Shown here: one piece after another, positions 16,752-25,578 of the stretch
How the letters are laid out: every line of letters begins with the position of its first letter
Position numbering within the stretch: position 1 is the stretch's first letter
NCBI GenBank assembly: GCA_942492855.1
Contig: OW818647.1
Location: 2,542,001-2,606,000, forward strand
Reading direction: 5' to 3'
DNA from: G963677485 sp942492855
GTDB taxonomy: Bacteria; Armatimonadota; HRBIN16
DNA length: 64,000 bases
The notes under the pieces: model-generated
Told to the model about the DNA's origin: nothing
Seen by the model: only the letters and a program-made list of their open reading frames with translations
Databases searched by the model: none
Position numbers and translations under genes: made by a program

Positions 16752-17951
16752 TCATCCACTCATGGACAAACAACAATCATGCTGTGGCTCTCCATCCATA
16801 CACCCCGATCCTTGAACGACCCTGTCCTGCCCAGCCTCATTACCTTCGCCGGCAAAAACTGGGGCCGCTCCGGCACGAAGCTGGACAAGGTCAGTGTCGT
16901 CGGATGGCAGTGTCTGGTTGGCCTGAGCATCCTGCGGCTCCAATCCGTAGCACGGATCGTAGGCCTTATGCCTGGTCAACACCGTCCACATCAAGATCAG
17001 CAGCTTACGCATCACCGCGCATAAGACCTTATTGCCAGAACCCGGTCCGAATCTCTTACGCATTCTGGCTACAAACTGATACATACTGGGATGGATTGCT
17101 GTCGACTTACGTTCCAACATCTGTAATACCACCATGGCACTTGTGTAAAGCAAGGAGCGCATTAAGGGATCACCCATTTTGGATATGCGGCTTACGGACA
17201 TAATGCTGGTTCCTGACTGGTGCGGACATGGGTTCATACCCACAAACCTGACCAGCTTCGCCGATGTCGAAAAGCAAGAAATATCACCGATGAGCCCTAA
17301 AAAGTAGTTGGATGTGATATCACCTACACCCGGAATACTGTTCAGGAGGCGACGGTCCTCCGCTAGCTTGTCATCGCTGGCAATAATCTCTGCCGCCGCA
17401 GAGTTAAGAAGCTGGATATCTTCTTTGCAGTGATCTATGCTGCGCGTAAGAACCGTTATAGAATGCTCATTCTGAGCGTGAGAGAGCCTCTGCTGCAGAG
17501 AGTTTTGATGTTTGACCAGCATGCGCCGCTGTCCGATTTCCTGCAGTGACCGATAACACTCGCCTTTGGGATTGTAGAGACGCAGGCGGTTCTTGAGTGC
17601 GTAATCTGCAATGATCAGGCTGTCCACATAGTCGGTCTTTTGCCGAGAGCCCTGTGAGAGGCGATGGTAGTGTATCCGGCAGGGTTCTTGCCGTGACACT
17701 GCCTGCTTATGCTTATACAGGTAGTCAAGCAGCTCTTGCTCACATCCGCCAGTGCCTTCCATTGCGAACAGCACAGGCATCCAGCCTTGCTTCTTGGTAA
17801 GTGACACGAGGTCTTTGAAGCCCTTCTGGTTGTTCACAAACTGCTTGTGGACGAGATGGGTGCCGTCCTGATCGACGACAGACACGTCAAAAGTGTCTTT
17901 GGAGATGTCGATCCCGGCGTAGTAGCTGTAAGAGTTGTCATTGATTTGCAT
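16752..17951 (-). mobile_element. IS110-family transposase gene
   Basis: A 399-residue IS110-type recombinase. The N-terminal RuvC-like DEDD domain shows D15 (GIDISKDTFDV), E65 (FAMEGTGG) and D107/D110 (QKTDYVDSLI). The C-terminal Transposase_20 domain has IPGVGDITSNYFLG, a GMNPCPHQSGTS serine motif and the ISKMGDPLMRSLLY segment. The last about 60 residues after YDPCYG are unlike the usual ending and may be read-through into flanking DNA. The ORF is intact. IS110 elements are guided by a structured bridge RNA from their non-coding end; the candidate region here is 17952-18240. No terminal inverted repeats are expected for the IS110 subgroup. Confidence 0.88.
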
Positions 17952-18240
17952 AGTTCGGTATGCTCCTAGTTAGGGACAAAGGTGAAGAAATGAACCTTGA
18001 CATCCTTGTATATGCGGGCTTTGAGCCCATGTTACTGTTCGTGTTAGGCCATTGCAGAGAAGGGTGCCGCTCTACGTTGCGTAGTCAATGCTACAAGGGA
18101 TGACCCGGCATCTACCCCATCTCTTTCACCCCAGCGTCCCGGTGTGAGGATGGTCCTCAACTCTTGTTGTAGGTATGAGGACCTCCATCTTTAAGCATAC
18201 AAGGGATGACCCTTGTGGTCATCCGAGCACTGTGATGAAT
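17952..18240 (-). ncRNA. Candidate bridge-RNA end of the IS110 element
   Basis: This is the long non-coding stretch 5' of the recombinase, where IS110-subgroup elements encode their bridge RNA. It contains GGGCTTTGAGCCC-type pairing near 18018-18031 and a hairpin GGTCCTCA/TGAGGACC with a 16-base loop (18152-18159/18176-18183), the kind of wide loop expected for a guide loop. The element's outer border is not evident, and host repeats (AAGGGATGACCC) begin near 18093, so part of this may lie outside the element. Confidence 0.35.
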
Positions 18241-18320
18241 ACGGTCTTGTTTCCCCCATCATTTGGTAATGACCGGTAATATCATATGGTTTCGGATGAC
18301 CACAAGGGTCATCCCTACGA
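18199..18320. repeat. Inverted pair of AAGGGATGACC repeats
   Basis: A 27-base unit ACAAGGGATGACCC-TTGTGGTCATCCG (18199-18225) reappears in inverted orientation at 18293-18320. Each unit is itself a hairpin. Relatives occur at 25500-25534, 55637-55670, 62715-62743 and 62769-62799. Confidence 0.7.
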
Positions 18321-18355
18321 AGGCTGCTTCGTCATGTGATTGGATAGGGACGCCC

Positions 18356-18486
18356 CCGACCGTATCAGTCACAGCATAGGTTGCTTTGTCAGCCAGGGCA
18401 GGTGCTTGTCGGACCAGGGCCGAGACATTTATGTCGCGGAATCGGCGTCTAAGGGCTCCGCAGATATATGTGGGTAATGGACTGGT
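18356..18486 (+). repeat. Composite 130-bp dispersed repeat, copy 1
   Basis: The order of blocks CGACCGTATCAGT, GGGCAGGTGCTT, CCGAGACATTTATGTCGCGG (18420-18439), GGCTCC and TGTGGGTAATGGACTG is the same as at 55661-55795. The CCGAGACAT/ATGTCGCGG block is a near-perfect palindrome. The repeat lies directly before the 3' end of the CPBP gene. Confidence 0.7.
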
Positions 18487-18535
18487 CCTTCAAGGCGCGG
18501 CGACGAGGGTATGATCTACGATTGATTACCTGGTC

Positions 18536-19258
18536 CTACAAACCCGGGTGCAGGTTGCGCCAGACGACCATCACGTCCATCGCGCCGCTGATGAGGGCGT
18601 GGGCTGCGAAGCCTGGAAGGAAGCTTTTACCCCTGATCGCAATCAAGCCCATGGCGATGCCGGCGATCAGGGAGCCGATTAACTCGGGCATCGGTTTACC
18701 CCAGTGGAGTCCGGCGAAAACCATAGCCTGTAGTATCACGCCGGCGTATCCGAAGGCTCGCCATGAGGTAAAAGTCAGCACACCTCGGAACAACAGCTCC
18801 CAACTAAACAGGTAGAGGCTGTATAACAACAGATGGTATCCCAGTGGCCATCCTCCTGAGGAGGCTGGTGCGTAGATGGGGTAATACCCGCGGAAATCGG
18901 GCCGGGCACTGGCAAACCATAGCACCGGCAGCATACACAGGGTAAAGATGCCGTAGAACTTCCAGCTCCATTTGCTGCCAATCTGAAACCCGAACTCGCG
19001 GCCTTTCATACTTAGCGGAAGAGCGAAGATCAAGGGCAGTAATAACACGGTGTGGCTAAACAGCAAAAACTGCTCGTAGCGTCCTTCACCGTAATGCAAC
19101 CGAGGCCATACCGGCAGCCGATTCTGACTGTACAGAAAAAGCAGCACCATCAATGCCACGCACAGAAGCGTCAGAAGGACATCGGGCAGACGCTGCTTCA
19201 GGCTGCTGCATGTGGGACACTGGATATCTGTGCTCTGCATGTTGTTTTTCCGTATCAT
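18536..19258 (-). CDS. CPBP-family (CAAX-like) intramembrane protease homologue
   Basis: A 240-residue membrane protein with about six to seven hydrophobic segments. The family's motif 1, normally EExxxR, reads SWELLFRG here: the second glutamate and the arginine stay, but the first glutamate is tryptophan. Motif 2 (FxxxH) is present as VFAGLHWG, and the third histidine is in FAAHALISG. Loss of one glutamate may affect activity. The start at 19258 lacks a clear ribosome site; ATG 19240 is an alternative. It is divergent from the dipeptidase gene, with start codons only a few bases apart, so their promoters must lie inside each other's coding sequences or 5' ends. Confidence 0.75.
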   Translation of the reverse strand: MIRKNNMQSTDIQCPTCSSLKQRLPDVLLTLLCVALMVLLFLYSQNRLPVWPRLHYGEGRYEQFLLFSHTVLLLPLIFALPLSMKGREFGFQIGSKWSWKFYGIFTLCMLPVLWFASARPDFRGYYPIYAPASSGGWPLGYHLLLYSLYLFSWELLFRGVLTFTSWRAFGYAGVILQAMVFAGLHWGKPMPELIGSLIAGIAMGLIAIRGKSFLPGFAAHALISGAMDVMVVWRNLHPGL

Positions 19259-19264
19259 GTATGT

Positions 19265-19963
19265 ATGAAGTTCTCTGCGTATCCGTTTCGGGCGGAGCCC
19301 GTCGCTGCACTCGATCGTGTCAGGTTGGCAGAAAATGGTGAGCCGCTAGTTGATGTGGCCGATTACTGCCCTAACATTATCATACACGAGCACTGTGTCC
19401 CTCTGGTGAGGCAGACGGTGGCTGTAATGCTTCAGCAAGCCGATGCAGCCCTGCCCGATGGTCTGCATCTGTGGATCAAAACAGGGCTGCGAAGCCTGGA
19501 ACGGCAACGCAGATCGTGGGATGGGCACTACGCTGATCTGAAGCGCAGACACCCACAGTGGCCGGAGCACACCCTCAGAAGGCAGACAAACAGGTTCCTG
19601 GCACCGATGGATCATCCGGCCCCACCTGGTCACAGCACCGGTGGTGCCGTCGATGTGTTTCTCATGCGGCCCGGGTATGTGGCTGTCGATATGGGCTTTG
19701 ATCTGCATCATCTTAAGACCATCGCCACCACTTACCCGCACCCCAACCCGGAAGTGCGCGAGGCCCGGGAGCTGATGTTTGATGCGATGACCGATGCAGG
19801 CTTCAGCAACTGCCGCGATGAGTTCTGGCACTACAGTTTCGGTGATGCAGGCTGGGCGGTGAGGCACGGATTGACGGAGTGCTGCTACGGGCTTACCGAG
19901 CTTGCGAAGCTGCCCGACGCTGAATTATACGCCATGATAGCCAACCGAAATACGCGCCCATAA
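19265..19963 (+). CDS. D-alanyl-D-alanine dipeptidase (VanX/DdpX type)
   Basis: A 232-residue M15D zinc peptidase that splits D-Ala-D-Ala. The zinc motif GHSTGGAVDV (HxxxxxxD) and the C-terminal EFWHY with catalytic glutamate and third zinc histidine are both present. No signal peptide is evident, so it probably acts in the cytoplasm in peptidoglycan turnover or recycling. There is no neighbouring vanH/vanA, so vancomycin resistance is not implied. The ATG at 19265 has no good ribosome site; the transcript may be leaderless. Its last 71 bases overlap the 3' end of the convergent PAP2 gene. Confidence 0.87.
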   Translation: MKFSAYPFRAEPVAALDRVRLAENGEPLVDVADYCPNIIIHEHCVPLVRQTVAVMLQQADAALPDGLHLWIKTGLRSLERQRRSWDGHYADLKRRHPQWPEHTLRRQTNRFLAPMDHPAPPGHSTGGAVDVFLMRPGYVAVDMGFDLHHLKTIATTYPHPNPEVREARELMFDAMTDAGFSNCRDEFWHYSFGDAGWAVRHGLTECCYGLTELAKLPDAELYAMIANRNTRP

Positions 19964-20537
19964 GTGCGCCTGCAAGCACATCGCTGGGGTAATGAACCCC
20001 ACGGTAGATTCGTGAGAGCATCACACCCAAAGCCAGCAGCCAACTGCAAATGGCCAAGGTCTTATTCGACCGCCCAAACAGCATCGTGATGGCCATGGCG
20101 ATGGCCGCCGCGCTCCAGCTATGCCCTGATGGGAATGAATGCGCCCTCAGGTGTTCATCTGGTGCCACAAAGAAGGTGTCAGGCAGTGTGGACGGGCGCA
20201 TCCGCTCAAAAATGTGTTTGGGGATTTGGACTAGCAGACCTGACGCCCAGGCTAGAAGCATCACATAAAGACCGCGGTTCACATCGGCCATGCTCGTATA
20301 TAACATCCGGACGGTTGTCATTGGTAATTCTGGAAGGCTGGCGATGATCCGCTGCTGCCAACGCACACGCTCCCTCCATCCAAGCCATACCAGTAGAATC
20401 AGCACAATCTGAGTCTCGCCACGACCAAACCAGCTCAGCAGCCACGCTAGAGGTGTGTATCCTCCATAGGTTCCCCAATGCCAACCCGTGTTGATGGCAT
20501 GGAACAGGCGTTCGTCTAGTTGTCGTAAATAATCCAA
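19893..20537 (-). CDS. PAP2-family membrane phosphatase
   Basis: A 214-residue lipid-phosphatase-like membrane protein, last gene of the exosortase operon. All three PAP2 motifs are visible: KHIFERMRP, SFPSGHS and SRIYRGVHYPSD. Around five membrane segments are present. I place the start at the TTG 20537, one base after the stop of the EpsI-like gene; a longer frame upstream runs through that gene and is not likely used. It probably dephosphorylates undecaprenyl or other lipid pyrophosphate, which would suit an envelope-glycan or sorting locus. It overlaps the dipeptidase gene tail-to-tail by 71 bases. Confidence 0.88.
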   Translation of the reverse strand: MDYLRQLDERLFHAINTGWHWGTYGGYTPLAWLLSWFGRGETQIVLILLVWLGWRERVRWQQRIIASLPELPMTTVRMLYTSMADVNRGLYVMLLAWASGLLVQIPKHIFERMRPSTLPDTFFVAPDEHLRAHSFPSGHSWSAAAIAMAITMLFGRSNKTLAICSWLLALGVMLSRIYRGVHYPSDVLAGALMGAYFGWLSWRIIQRRAASQAR

Positions 20538-20538
20538 A

Positions 20539-21132
20539 CTACAAATCCTGGAGTTGCGAGAAAGTGTTGAGAATGATATCCCAGCGCATGGTTGGTTGCT
20601 TACTCGGCTGAAGCACAACGAGCACCGGTTCATCGCCGCTGTGGCCAAATGAGAGCCGCCTTAGGCTGGCTTCCCACAGGTAGCGATTCGGCGAAGACCA
20701 TTGGCTAGTCCCGTCCGAAAACCAGTATAGAGCCTCGCTTCGCTCATTTCCTCGTCGCAAACCCACCAGTTTTGCCATGCCGTTAGGTAACGGATAGTCG
20801 GCTTGGCGTTCCACTTGCCATCCTCCGCCCCTCAAGCAAAACAGGGGGTCATGCACCGCATGACGGTTGTTTGATCCATCAATCACGATGGCCACCATCA
20901 ACCTATTGCGGACGGAGTAGAGCCGCTTCACTAGCTGCGCTTTGCCATATATCTCTTTTTCCGCCGGTGTGACCGGTAGCTCACGGCTGGCAAACCCCAT
21001 ACCTGTCTTGGGAAGGTCGTTCAACCGTGCGGAAGCATCGGGCAGTTTTTGGAAGCGCCAAGCTGCTGCTAGTATGATTGCGATGATCAACAGTGGCCAT
21101 AGTAGCCGATCCAATGACTTACGAGATGGCAT
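20539..21132 (-). CDS. EpsI-like exosortase-associated protein
   Basis: A 197-residue protein with one N-terminal membrane anchor (about 10-25) and an extracytoplasmic domain carrying the EpsI hallmark HDPLFCLRGGGW near residue 95. EpsI-type proteins travel with exosortases, often fused to them or next to them, and are needed for polysaccharide-linked sorting in several systems; the biochemical role is not settled. It overlaps the upstream membrane-protein gene by 14 bases. Confidence 0.8.
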   Translation of the reverse strand: MPSRKSLDRLLWPLLIIAIILAAAWRFQKLPDASARLNDLPKTGMGFASRELPVTPAEKEIYGKAQLVKRLYSVRNRLMVAIVIDGSNNRHAVHDPLFCLRGGGWQVERQADYPLPNGMAKLVGLRRGNERSEALYWFSDGTSQWSSPNRYLWEASLRRLSFGHSGDEPVLVVLQPSKQPTMRWDIILNTFSQLQDL

Positions 21133-21607
21133 TTCTTTGGTCCTTTCGGAGCGAAATGATAGTGATGATTGATATACAGATCACGGCGGTAATCCAGCGA
21201 AAAATAGAAGCTTGGTTCATTTCAAAAAAACTCTTCAGAATCTGGCTACAGGCCGGTAGCATTATGATGGTGCCTAGAGCCCAAACCACCGCCTGACTTG
21301 TTCTAGCGAATAACCCGGCAGACAGAATTACTAACGATAGATGCCCCAACGCATTGACGTCAACTAGCCAGCCAAGTAACGATAATGCCAGACAGCATAT
21401 CGCCAGTGTGGAGCCGATTGAACTGGTCTTTTTAAGAAGCACCATACCAAATAACGCGCAACATAGAGCGAGCAACGGGCCGCGTGTTGTTCGGTCGTAT
21501 GGCGATCCGTTGTTGCTGTAGATCGCCTCCCATATGCCAAAGCCGCTCAGGAACACAAAGACGCCGATGCACCAAATAGCTAGACGGGTGCTGAGGCGGT
21601 CATCCAC
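21119..21607 (-). CDS. Small membrane protein of the exosortase operon, unknown
   Basis: A 162-residue protein with four to five hydrophobic segments (about 12-28, 43-58, 65-83, 85-112, 135-152) that I do not recognise. It lies between the exosortase and the EpsI-like gene and overlaps both (8 and 14 bases), so it is very likely a component of this system. It contains no catalytic-looking motif. A scaffold or specificity subunit is possible. Confidence 0.75.
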   Translation of the reverse strand: MDDRLSTRLAIWCIGVFVFLSGFGIWEAIYSNNGSPYDRTTRGPLLALCCALFGMVLLKKTSSIGSTLAICCLALSLLGWLVDVNALGHLSLVILSAGLFARTSQAVVWALGTIIMLPACSQILKSFFEMNQASIFRWITAVICISIITIISLRKDQRNAIS

Positions 21608-22415
21608 TTGCGCGGTCCTCCCCCTGCTTAATCAGCCGGAAGCATGCCCAGCTTAACAAGAACGTCAGGAATACCACAAGGAAACCGCCGTAGTTATGGA
21701 ACCATCCAGCCGCCGCTTCACGCCCGAACGCAAGCCCCACACCCACAAGGAATATGATGCGCAGTGTGTTGGCCAGCCAACTAAACAGCAGCAGCAACGG
21801 GATACTCCACCAGTATCGGGCCGATTGGCCCAGCACCAGAAAGGCTGCCGCTGTACCGCCTATCATCATAGTTTGCAGAGTATGCATACCAGCACAACTG
21901 GCGTCAATGATCCAGGGCTGTCCACCCACTACCATATGCACACCCTGGCGGCTGACATCTACGGCGATCAACTGGTAGAACCCGCTCGCTGCCGCTGCAC
22001 CAGAGAGCTGGAACCACCATCCCACCGGCTGCTGCAGGTCGATCGAAACCCAAGGGAAGGACATTAACACCATTGGGAGTAGCCGCCACGCGGTGGTGAG
22101 AGAACCGCTTTCCAGGCGCATGCACAACCAGGCATAGAACAGCAGTGTCCACCCGATGCTCAGGCAGGTGACCATCCCGACATCCAGCCCGCTACCAATG
22201 GTCATCAGCACCACACCTGCAACGATCATCAGGCGTCGCGGTGGACCGGGTGTCTTGCGAAGTTGCCATGGCCAACCCATCCATATGGCGATGGGGAGAC
22301 CCGCGATGACGGGCAGTACATCGCCCGCCATGGCCAGCCAGCTTCTATCTGCCACCCAGATGACTACGGCCAGAACGGTCAGGATGGTCAGAACTAGAGC
22401 ATCACCCAGCTTCAT
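21600..22415 (-). CDS. Exosortase (cysteine transpeptidase-like membrane protein)
   Basis: A 271-residue polytopic membrane protein with the exosortase/archaeosortase catalytic set: cysteine in IDASCAGMHTLQ, arginine in LANTLRIIFL and histidine in WFHNYGGFL. About eight membrane segments are seen. Exosortases cut C-terminal PEP-CTERM-type signals and probably attach the protein to a surface polymer. This enzyme is short and not fused to EpsI, which is a separate gene downstream. No protein in the window ends in a PEP-CTERM signal. It overlaps the TPR gene by four bases. Confidence 0.87.
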   Translation of the reverse strand: MKLGDALVLTILTVLAVVIWVADRSWLAMAGDVLPVIAGLPIAIWMGWPWQLRKTPGPPRRLMIVAGVVLMTIGSGLDVGMVTCLSIGWTLLFYAWLCMRLESGSLTTAWRLLPMVLMSFPWVSIDLQQPVGWWFQLSGAAAASGFYQLIAVDVSRQGVHMVVGGQPWIIDASCAGMHTLQTMMIGGTAAAFLVLGQSARYWWSIPLLLLFSWLANTLRIIFLVGVGLAFGREAAAGWFHNYGGFLVVFLTFLLSWACFRLIKQGEDRASG

Positions 22416-24364
22416 CGCTTTCTACGCGCCTCTTGAATGGCTTGCATGTTCTTTCGGAACTGCATTTCGTCAGGGGCTGCGAGTATCAGTTGGTCGGTGA
22501 TCTGCTCAGCACGGTCAAACTGCTTGTTGTCGTAAGCAAGCTTTGCCAGAAACACCTTCGCTTCTATCGATTGAGATGCGATGGATGTGTATATCTTTTC
22601 GGCTTGTGGAATCTGGTTGCGTGCCAGTGCTGTCTTAGCTAGTATCTCTTTACCGGCCACGCTACCCAAAAGCTGCTTGTTTCTTAGCACAGTCTGCTCT
22701 GCGGAGGTGATCTGGCGTGCTTCCAACTGAGCCAGGCTCAACAGCCAGGCGGCTCGGTAGCCGATGGCTCCCGGTTTGGTTGCGTTGTCAGCCAAAATCT
22801 TAATGCCAGCCTGCACATCACCAGTTGCCAATAACAGCTCCGCAATGAGCTGTTTCAGTTCCGGCGAGTCCGGTTGGCGCTGCGCCCACTGCAACGCGTC
22901 CTTATCACTCTTGGCTTGTGCGATCGAATGGGTCATAGTATAGGCGGCCCAGCTCGGGAAGCCCGACGGGTAGACATCGGTACGATGCAGGATGTCGGCG
23001 GCATTGCTCCAGCCGCTGGCGGCGAAAATCAATGCGAACACTTCGTCTGACTTGACCAACAGTTGGGTCTCTGGAGATGCTTTAGCCAGCGGCTTTCCTG
23101 CCAGTTTGTTGATACCATCGATAAATGAGTGGTTGGCAGGTAAACTGCGCCCGGTGACCATGGGTTTGGCAAACTTCCCTGTGGTCCGTGCGATGAGCAC
23201 CGAATATAGGGTGTTCAGTGTCTCTGGCTGCCATGTACTCGTCTTGAACGGCCAGGCTTTGATGAGCTCGGTGGCCTCAGAATCGTTACCTGCGGACAGT
23301 TCACCCAGAAGGCGCAACCAAGCGGTCTCTTGACGCTCTTCAAGATACCGACTGTATTCTGGTAGCTTACCGAAGGCGGTATTGTCCCAGAACAGCTCAG
23401 GTTTAATGGAGACCAGGTATTTCGCGAAGCTGTCGATCTCGCCTTCAGGGATTTCGCCAGTCGGAGGCACCTTAGCTGGTACGGCGATTTTGCTCCAAAA
23501 TGCGAGTTTTACCCACAGAAAGTCTTGGGGTCGTGCTTTGATACCATTCGTCCATGTCTGGATAGCCAGGGGAAAGCTTCCTTGCCGGATATAGAACTCG
23601 GCAAGTTGATCAACAAGAAGAGGGTTCTCGGGATCGGCTACTACCGCCGCGGCGTAAGACACGCGAGCGTCACGTGTTTTGCCCAGCTTCTCAAAAATCT
23701 GAGCTCTGATGGTCAACACATCCGTGTTCCGCGGATCAAGCACGGTGGCTTGCTGCACGGTTTGCCAGCTCTGCCAGGGGTTGACGGCCATCTGAAGCAT
23801 CGCGATGCGTGTAAGGCGTGGGATATCTGCCTTACCCGGGAATCTGCGGCTTTTCAGCATACTCATCGCCGCTGACCGGTCTCCTTTGCCTATCAGCTCA
23901 TCTACTCGGATGCAGAACCAGCTCTCGGGTTGTGATGACCGGCTTTCCCATATCTTTTGCAGGGACGCCAACTGAACTTGCGAGCCTTTGATCATGCTGA
24001 GTGCTCGGGCTACGAGAACACTCGCGTCCTCATTAGCCTCAATGACCGCCGGTTTTCGCCGGTAGATATTGAGTAGTCGGACGATATCGCGATATTCCAC
24101 CGCGGCGCGCAATTCCAGCGCCAGCCACTTCGGATTCAGCTCCTTACGATTAGTGCTTGATTTGCCACGTCTGCCAATCACGCGCAGTGCGATCTGCGGC
24201 TGGTTGGATTTCAAAGCTTGTTCGGCTTCGTTATAAGCCTTCATGTCTAGTGCTTTAGGGATTGCGAACCGCAGTCCGATGACCACGGCGATGATCACAA
24301 TGATGAAGGCGAGGACTTTTGGCCATATAGGCTTGCGATGGGTCTGGTCTGGGTAACGTGCCAT
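22412..24364 (-). CDS. TPR-repeat membrane-anchored protein of the exosortase operon
   Basis: A 650-residue protein with one N-terminal membrane helix (about 15-35) and a long alpha-helical solenoid of TPR-like repeats, clearest at 215-290 (LDPRNTDVLTIRAQIFEKLG, then DPENPLLVDQLAEFYIRQG) and 530-640. I start it at 24364, with GAGGT eight bases upstream; an ATG nine codons earlier is less well supported. It resembles the PEP-CTERM-system TPR lipoproteins (PrsT) in position and plan, but I see no lipobox. It is the first gene of a five-gene operon and probably scaffolds sorting or polysaccharide export. Confidence 0.75.
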   Translation of the reverse strand: MARYPDQTHRKPIWPKVLAFIIVIIAVVIGLRFAIPKALDMKAYNEAEQALKSNQPQIALRVIGRRGKSSTNRKELNPKWLALELRAAVEYRDIVRLLNIYRRKPAVIEANEDASVLVARALSMIKGSQVQLASLQKIWESRSSQPESWFCIRVDELIGKGDRSAAMSMLKSRRFPGKADIPRLTRIAMLQMAVNPWQSWQTVQQATVLDPRNTDVLTIRAQIFEKLGKTRDARVSYAAAVVADPENPLLVDQLAEFYIRQGSFPLAIQTWTNGIKARPQDFLWVKLAFWSKIAVPAKVPPTGEIPEGEIDSFAKYLVSIKPELFWDNTAFGKLPEYSRYLEERQETAWLRLLGELSAGNDSEATELIKAWPFKTSTWQPETLNTLYSVLIARTTGKFAKPMVTGRSLPANHSFIDGINKLAGKPLAKASPETQLLVKSDEVFALIFAASGWSNAADILHRTDVYPSGFPSWAAYTMTHSIAQAKSDKDALQWAQRQPDSPELKQLIAELLLATGDVQAGIKILADNATKPGAIGYRAAWLLSLAQLEARQITSAEQTVLRNKQLLGSVAGKEILAKTALARNQIPQAEKIYTSIASQSIEAKVFLAKLAYDNKQFDRAEQITDQLILAAPDEMQFRKNMQAIQEARRKR

Positions 24365-24507
24365 TTTATCAACCTCGATTATAAGGAGCATCTACTAAAA
24401 TATACTGCAAAATGACAAGCAAGTGGGAGATATTGGCATATGGTATGATGAATAAGATGAATACAGACTAAAATACGATATGATACCTTTTAGGAGTTGC
24501 GATAAAC

Positions 24508-25491
24508 ATGTCAGAACTTCGGTGGCATCCCTATCTCCGTGAGTGGGTTATCACGGCAACCCATCGACAAAATAGAACCTTTTTACCACCTAAAGAGTAT
24601 TGCCCTCTCTGCCCAACCAAGGACGGTGGATTGGCCACAGAGATACCATATACGGATTATGATATCGTCACGTTTGACAACAGGTTCCCCTCCATGCAAT
24701 CACCGGCACCAGAGCCCGCTGTGGAACCTTTCCCGCTATGTCCTGTCAAGCCGGCCGATGGCGTTTGCGAAGTGGTGTTGTATACCAGTCGCCATGACGG
24801 TGAAATGGCCGATATGCCCGTACTGCAGATAGCCAAACTAATTGAGGTATGGGCGGATCGATATGCAGAGCTGGGCTCATTACCGCAAAGCGAATATGTA
24901 CTGATATTCGAGAACAAAGGTGCCGAGATCGGTGTGACGATCGATCACCCTCATGGCCAGATATACGCCTACCCGTTCATCCCACCTGTGCTGGAACGTG
25001 AGGTGGAGTCATCGCTGCAGTATACCGCGGAAAAGGGAAGCTGCATGTTCTGCGATGTCACAGCCAATGAGCTAGGTGATGGGTCACGTGTTGTGGCAGA
25101 GAATGAGCATGTCGCGGCCTACATTCCGTTCTTCGCCCGCTTCCCGTATGAGACGCATGTGGTGATGAAGCGGCATATCCCATCATTGCTAGAGGCCACG
25201 CCCGAAGAGCGATGGTCATTAGCAGAAATGCTGCGGCAAATCACCGGGGCCCTGCGTGCGCTGTGGGATATGTCGGTTCCCTACATTATGCTGATGCATC
25301 AAGCACCCACAAAAGGTGAGCATGGAGCATCAAGCCACCTGTATGTGCAGTTCCTGCCATTTAAAAGAACCCCAAAGAAGCTGAAATACCTGGCCGGAAG
25401 CGAACAGGCCGGGTCCTTCATCAACGACACTCTGGCTGAAGAGAAAGCCGTTGAACTACGGGCTGCGGCGGCACGCGTTCCAATAATATAG
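24508..25491 (+). CDS. galT: UDP-glucose--hexose-1-phosphate uridylyltransferase
   Basis: A 327-residue GalT of the Leloir pathway, moving UMP between UDP-glucose and galactose-1-phosphate in the cytoplasm. Visible are the zinc cysteines C32/C35 (YCPLCP), the active-site motif DHPHGQIYAYPF with the nucleophilic histidine, and the C-terminal HIT-like domain with CMFCDV and FPYETHVVMK. TAGGAG lies upstream of the ATG. The WYL-type regulator gene follows 87 bases downstream, separated by a hairpin repeat. The gene fits the glycan-degrading theme of the region. Confidence 0.93.
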   Translation: MSELRWHPYLREWVITATHRQNRTFLPPKEYCPLCPTKDGGLATEIPYTDYDIVTFDNRFPSMQSPAPEPAVEPFPLCPVKPADGVCEVVLYTSRHDGEMADMPVLQIAKLIEVWADRYAELGSLPQSEYVLIFENKGAEIGVTIDHPHGQIYAYPFIPPVLEREVESSLQYTAEKGSCMFCDVTANELGDGSRVVAENEHVAAYIPFFARFPYETHVVMKRHIPSLLEATPEERWSLAEMLRQITGALRALWDMSVPYIMLMHQAPTKGEHGASSHLYVQFLPFKRTPKKLKYLAGSEQAGSFINDTLAEEKAVELRAAAARVPII

Positions 25492-25499
25492 ATAATGCG

Positions 25500-25534
25500 G
25501 TCGTAAGGATGGCCCTTGTGGTCATCCCTACGAC
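25500..25534. repeat. Hairpin repeat (GTCGTAAGGATGGCCC type)
   Basis: An almost perfect palindrome GTCGTAAGGATGGCCCTTGT / GGTCATCCCTACGAC, related to the 18199-18320, 55637 and 62.7-kb repeats. Placed just after the galT stop codon, it may also protect or end the galT transcript. Confidence 0.65.
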
Positions 25535-25578
25535 CTGGAGCTGTATGTACCTATTCCAAGGTCACAGGTGGTATAGAA

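Noticed and set aside
19265..19963. VanX-type vancomycin resistance
   Set aside because: The dipeptidase stands alone without vanH/vanA or a VanRS pair; wall recycling is more likely.
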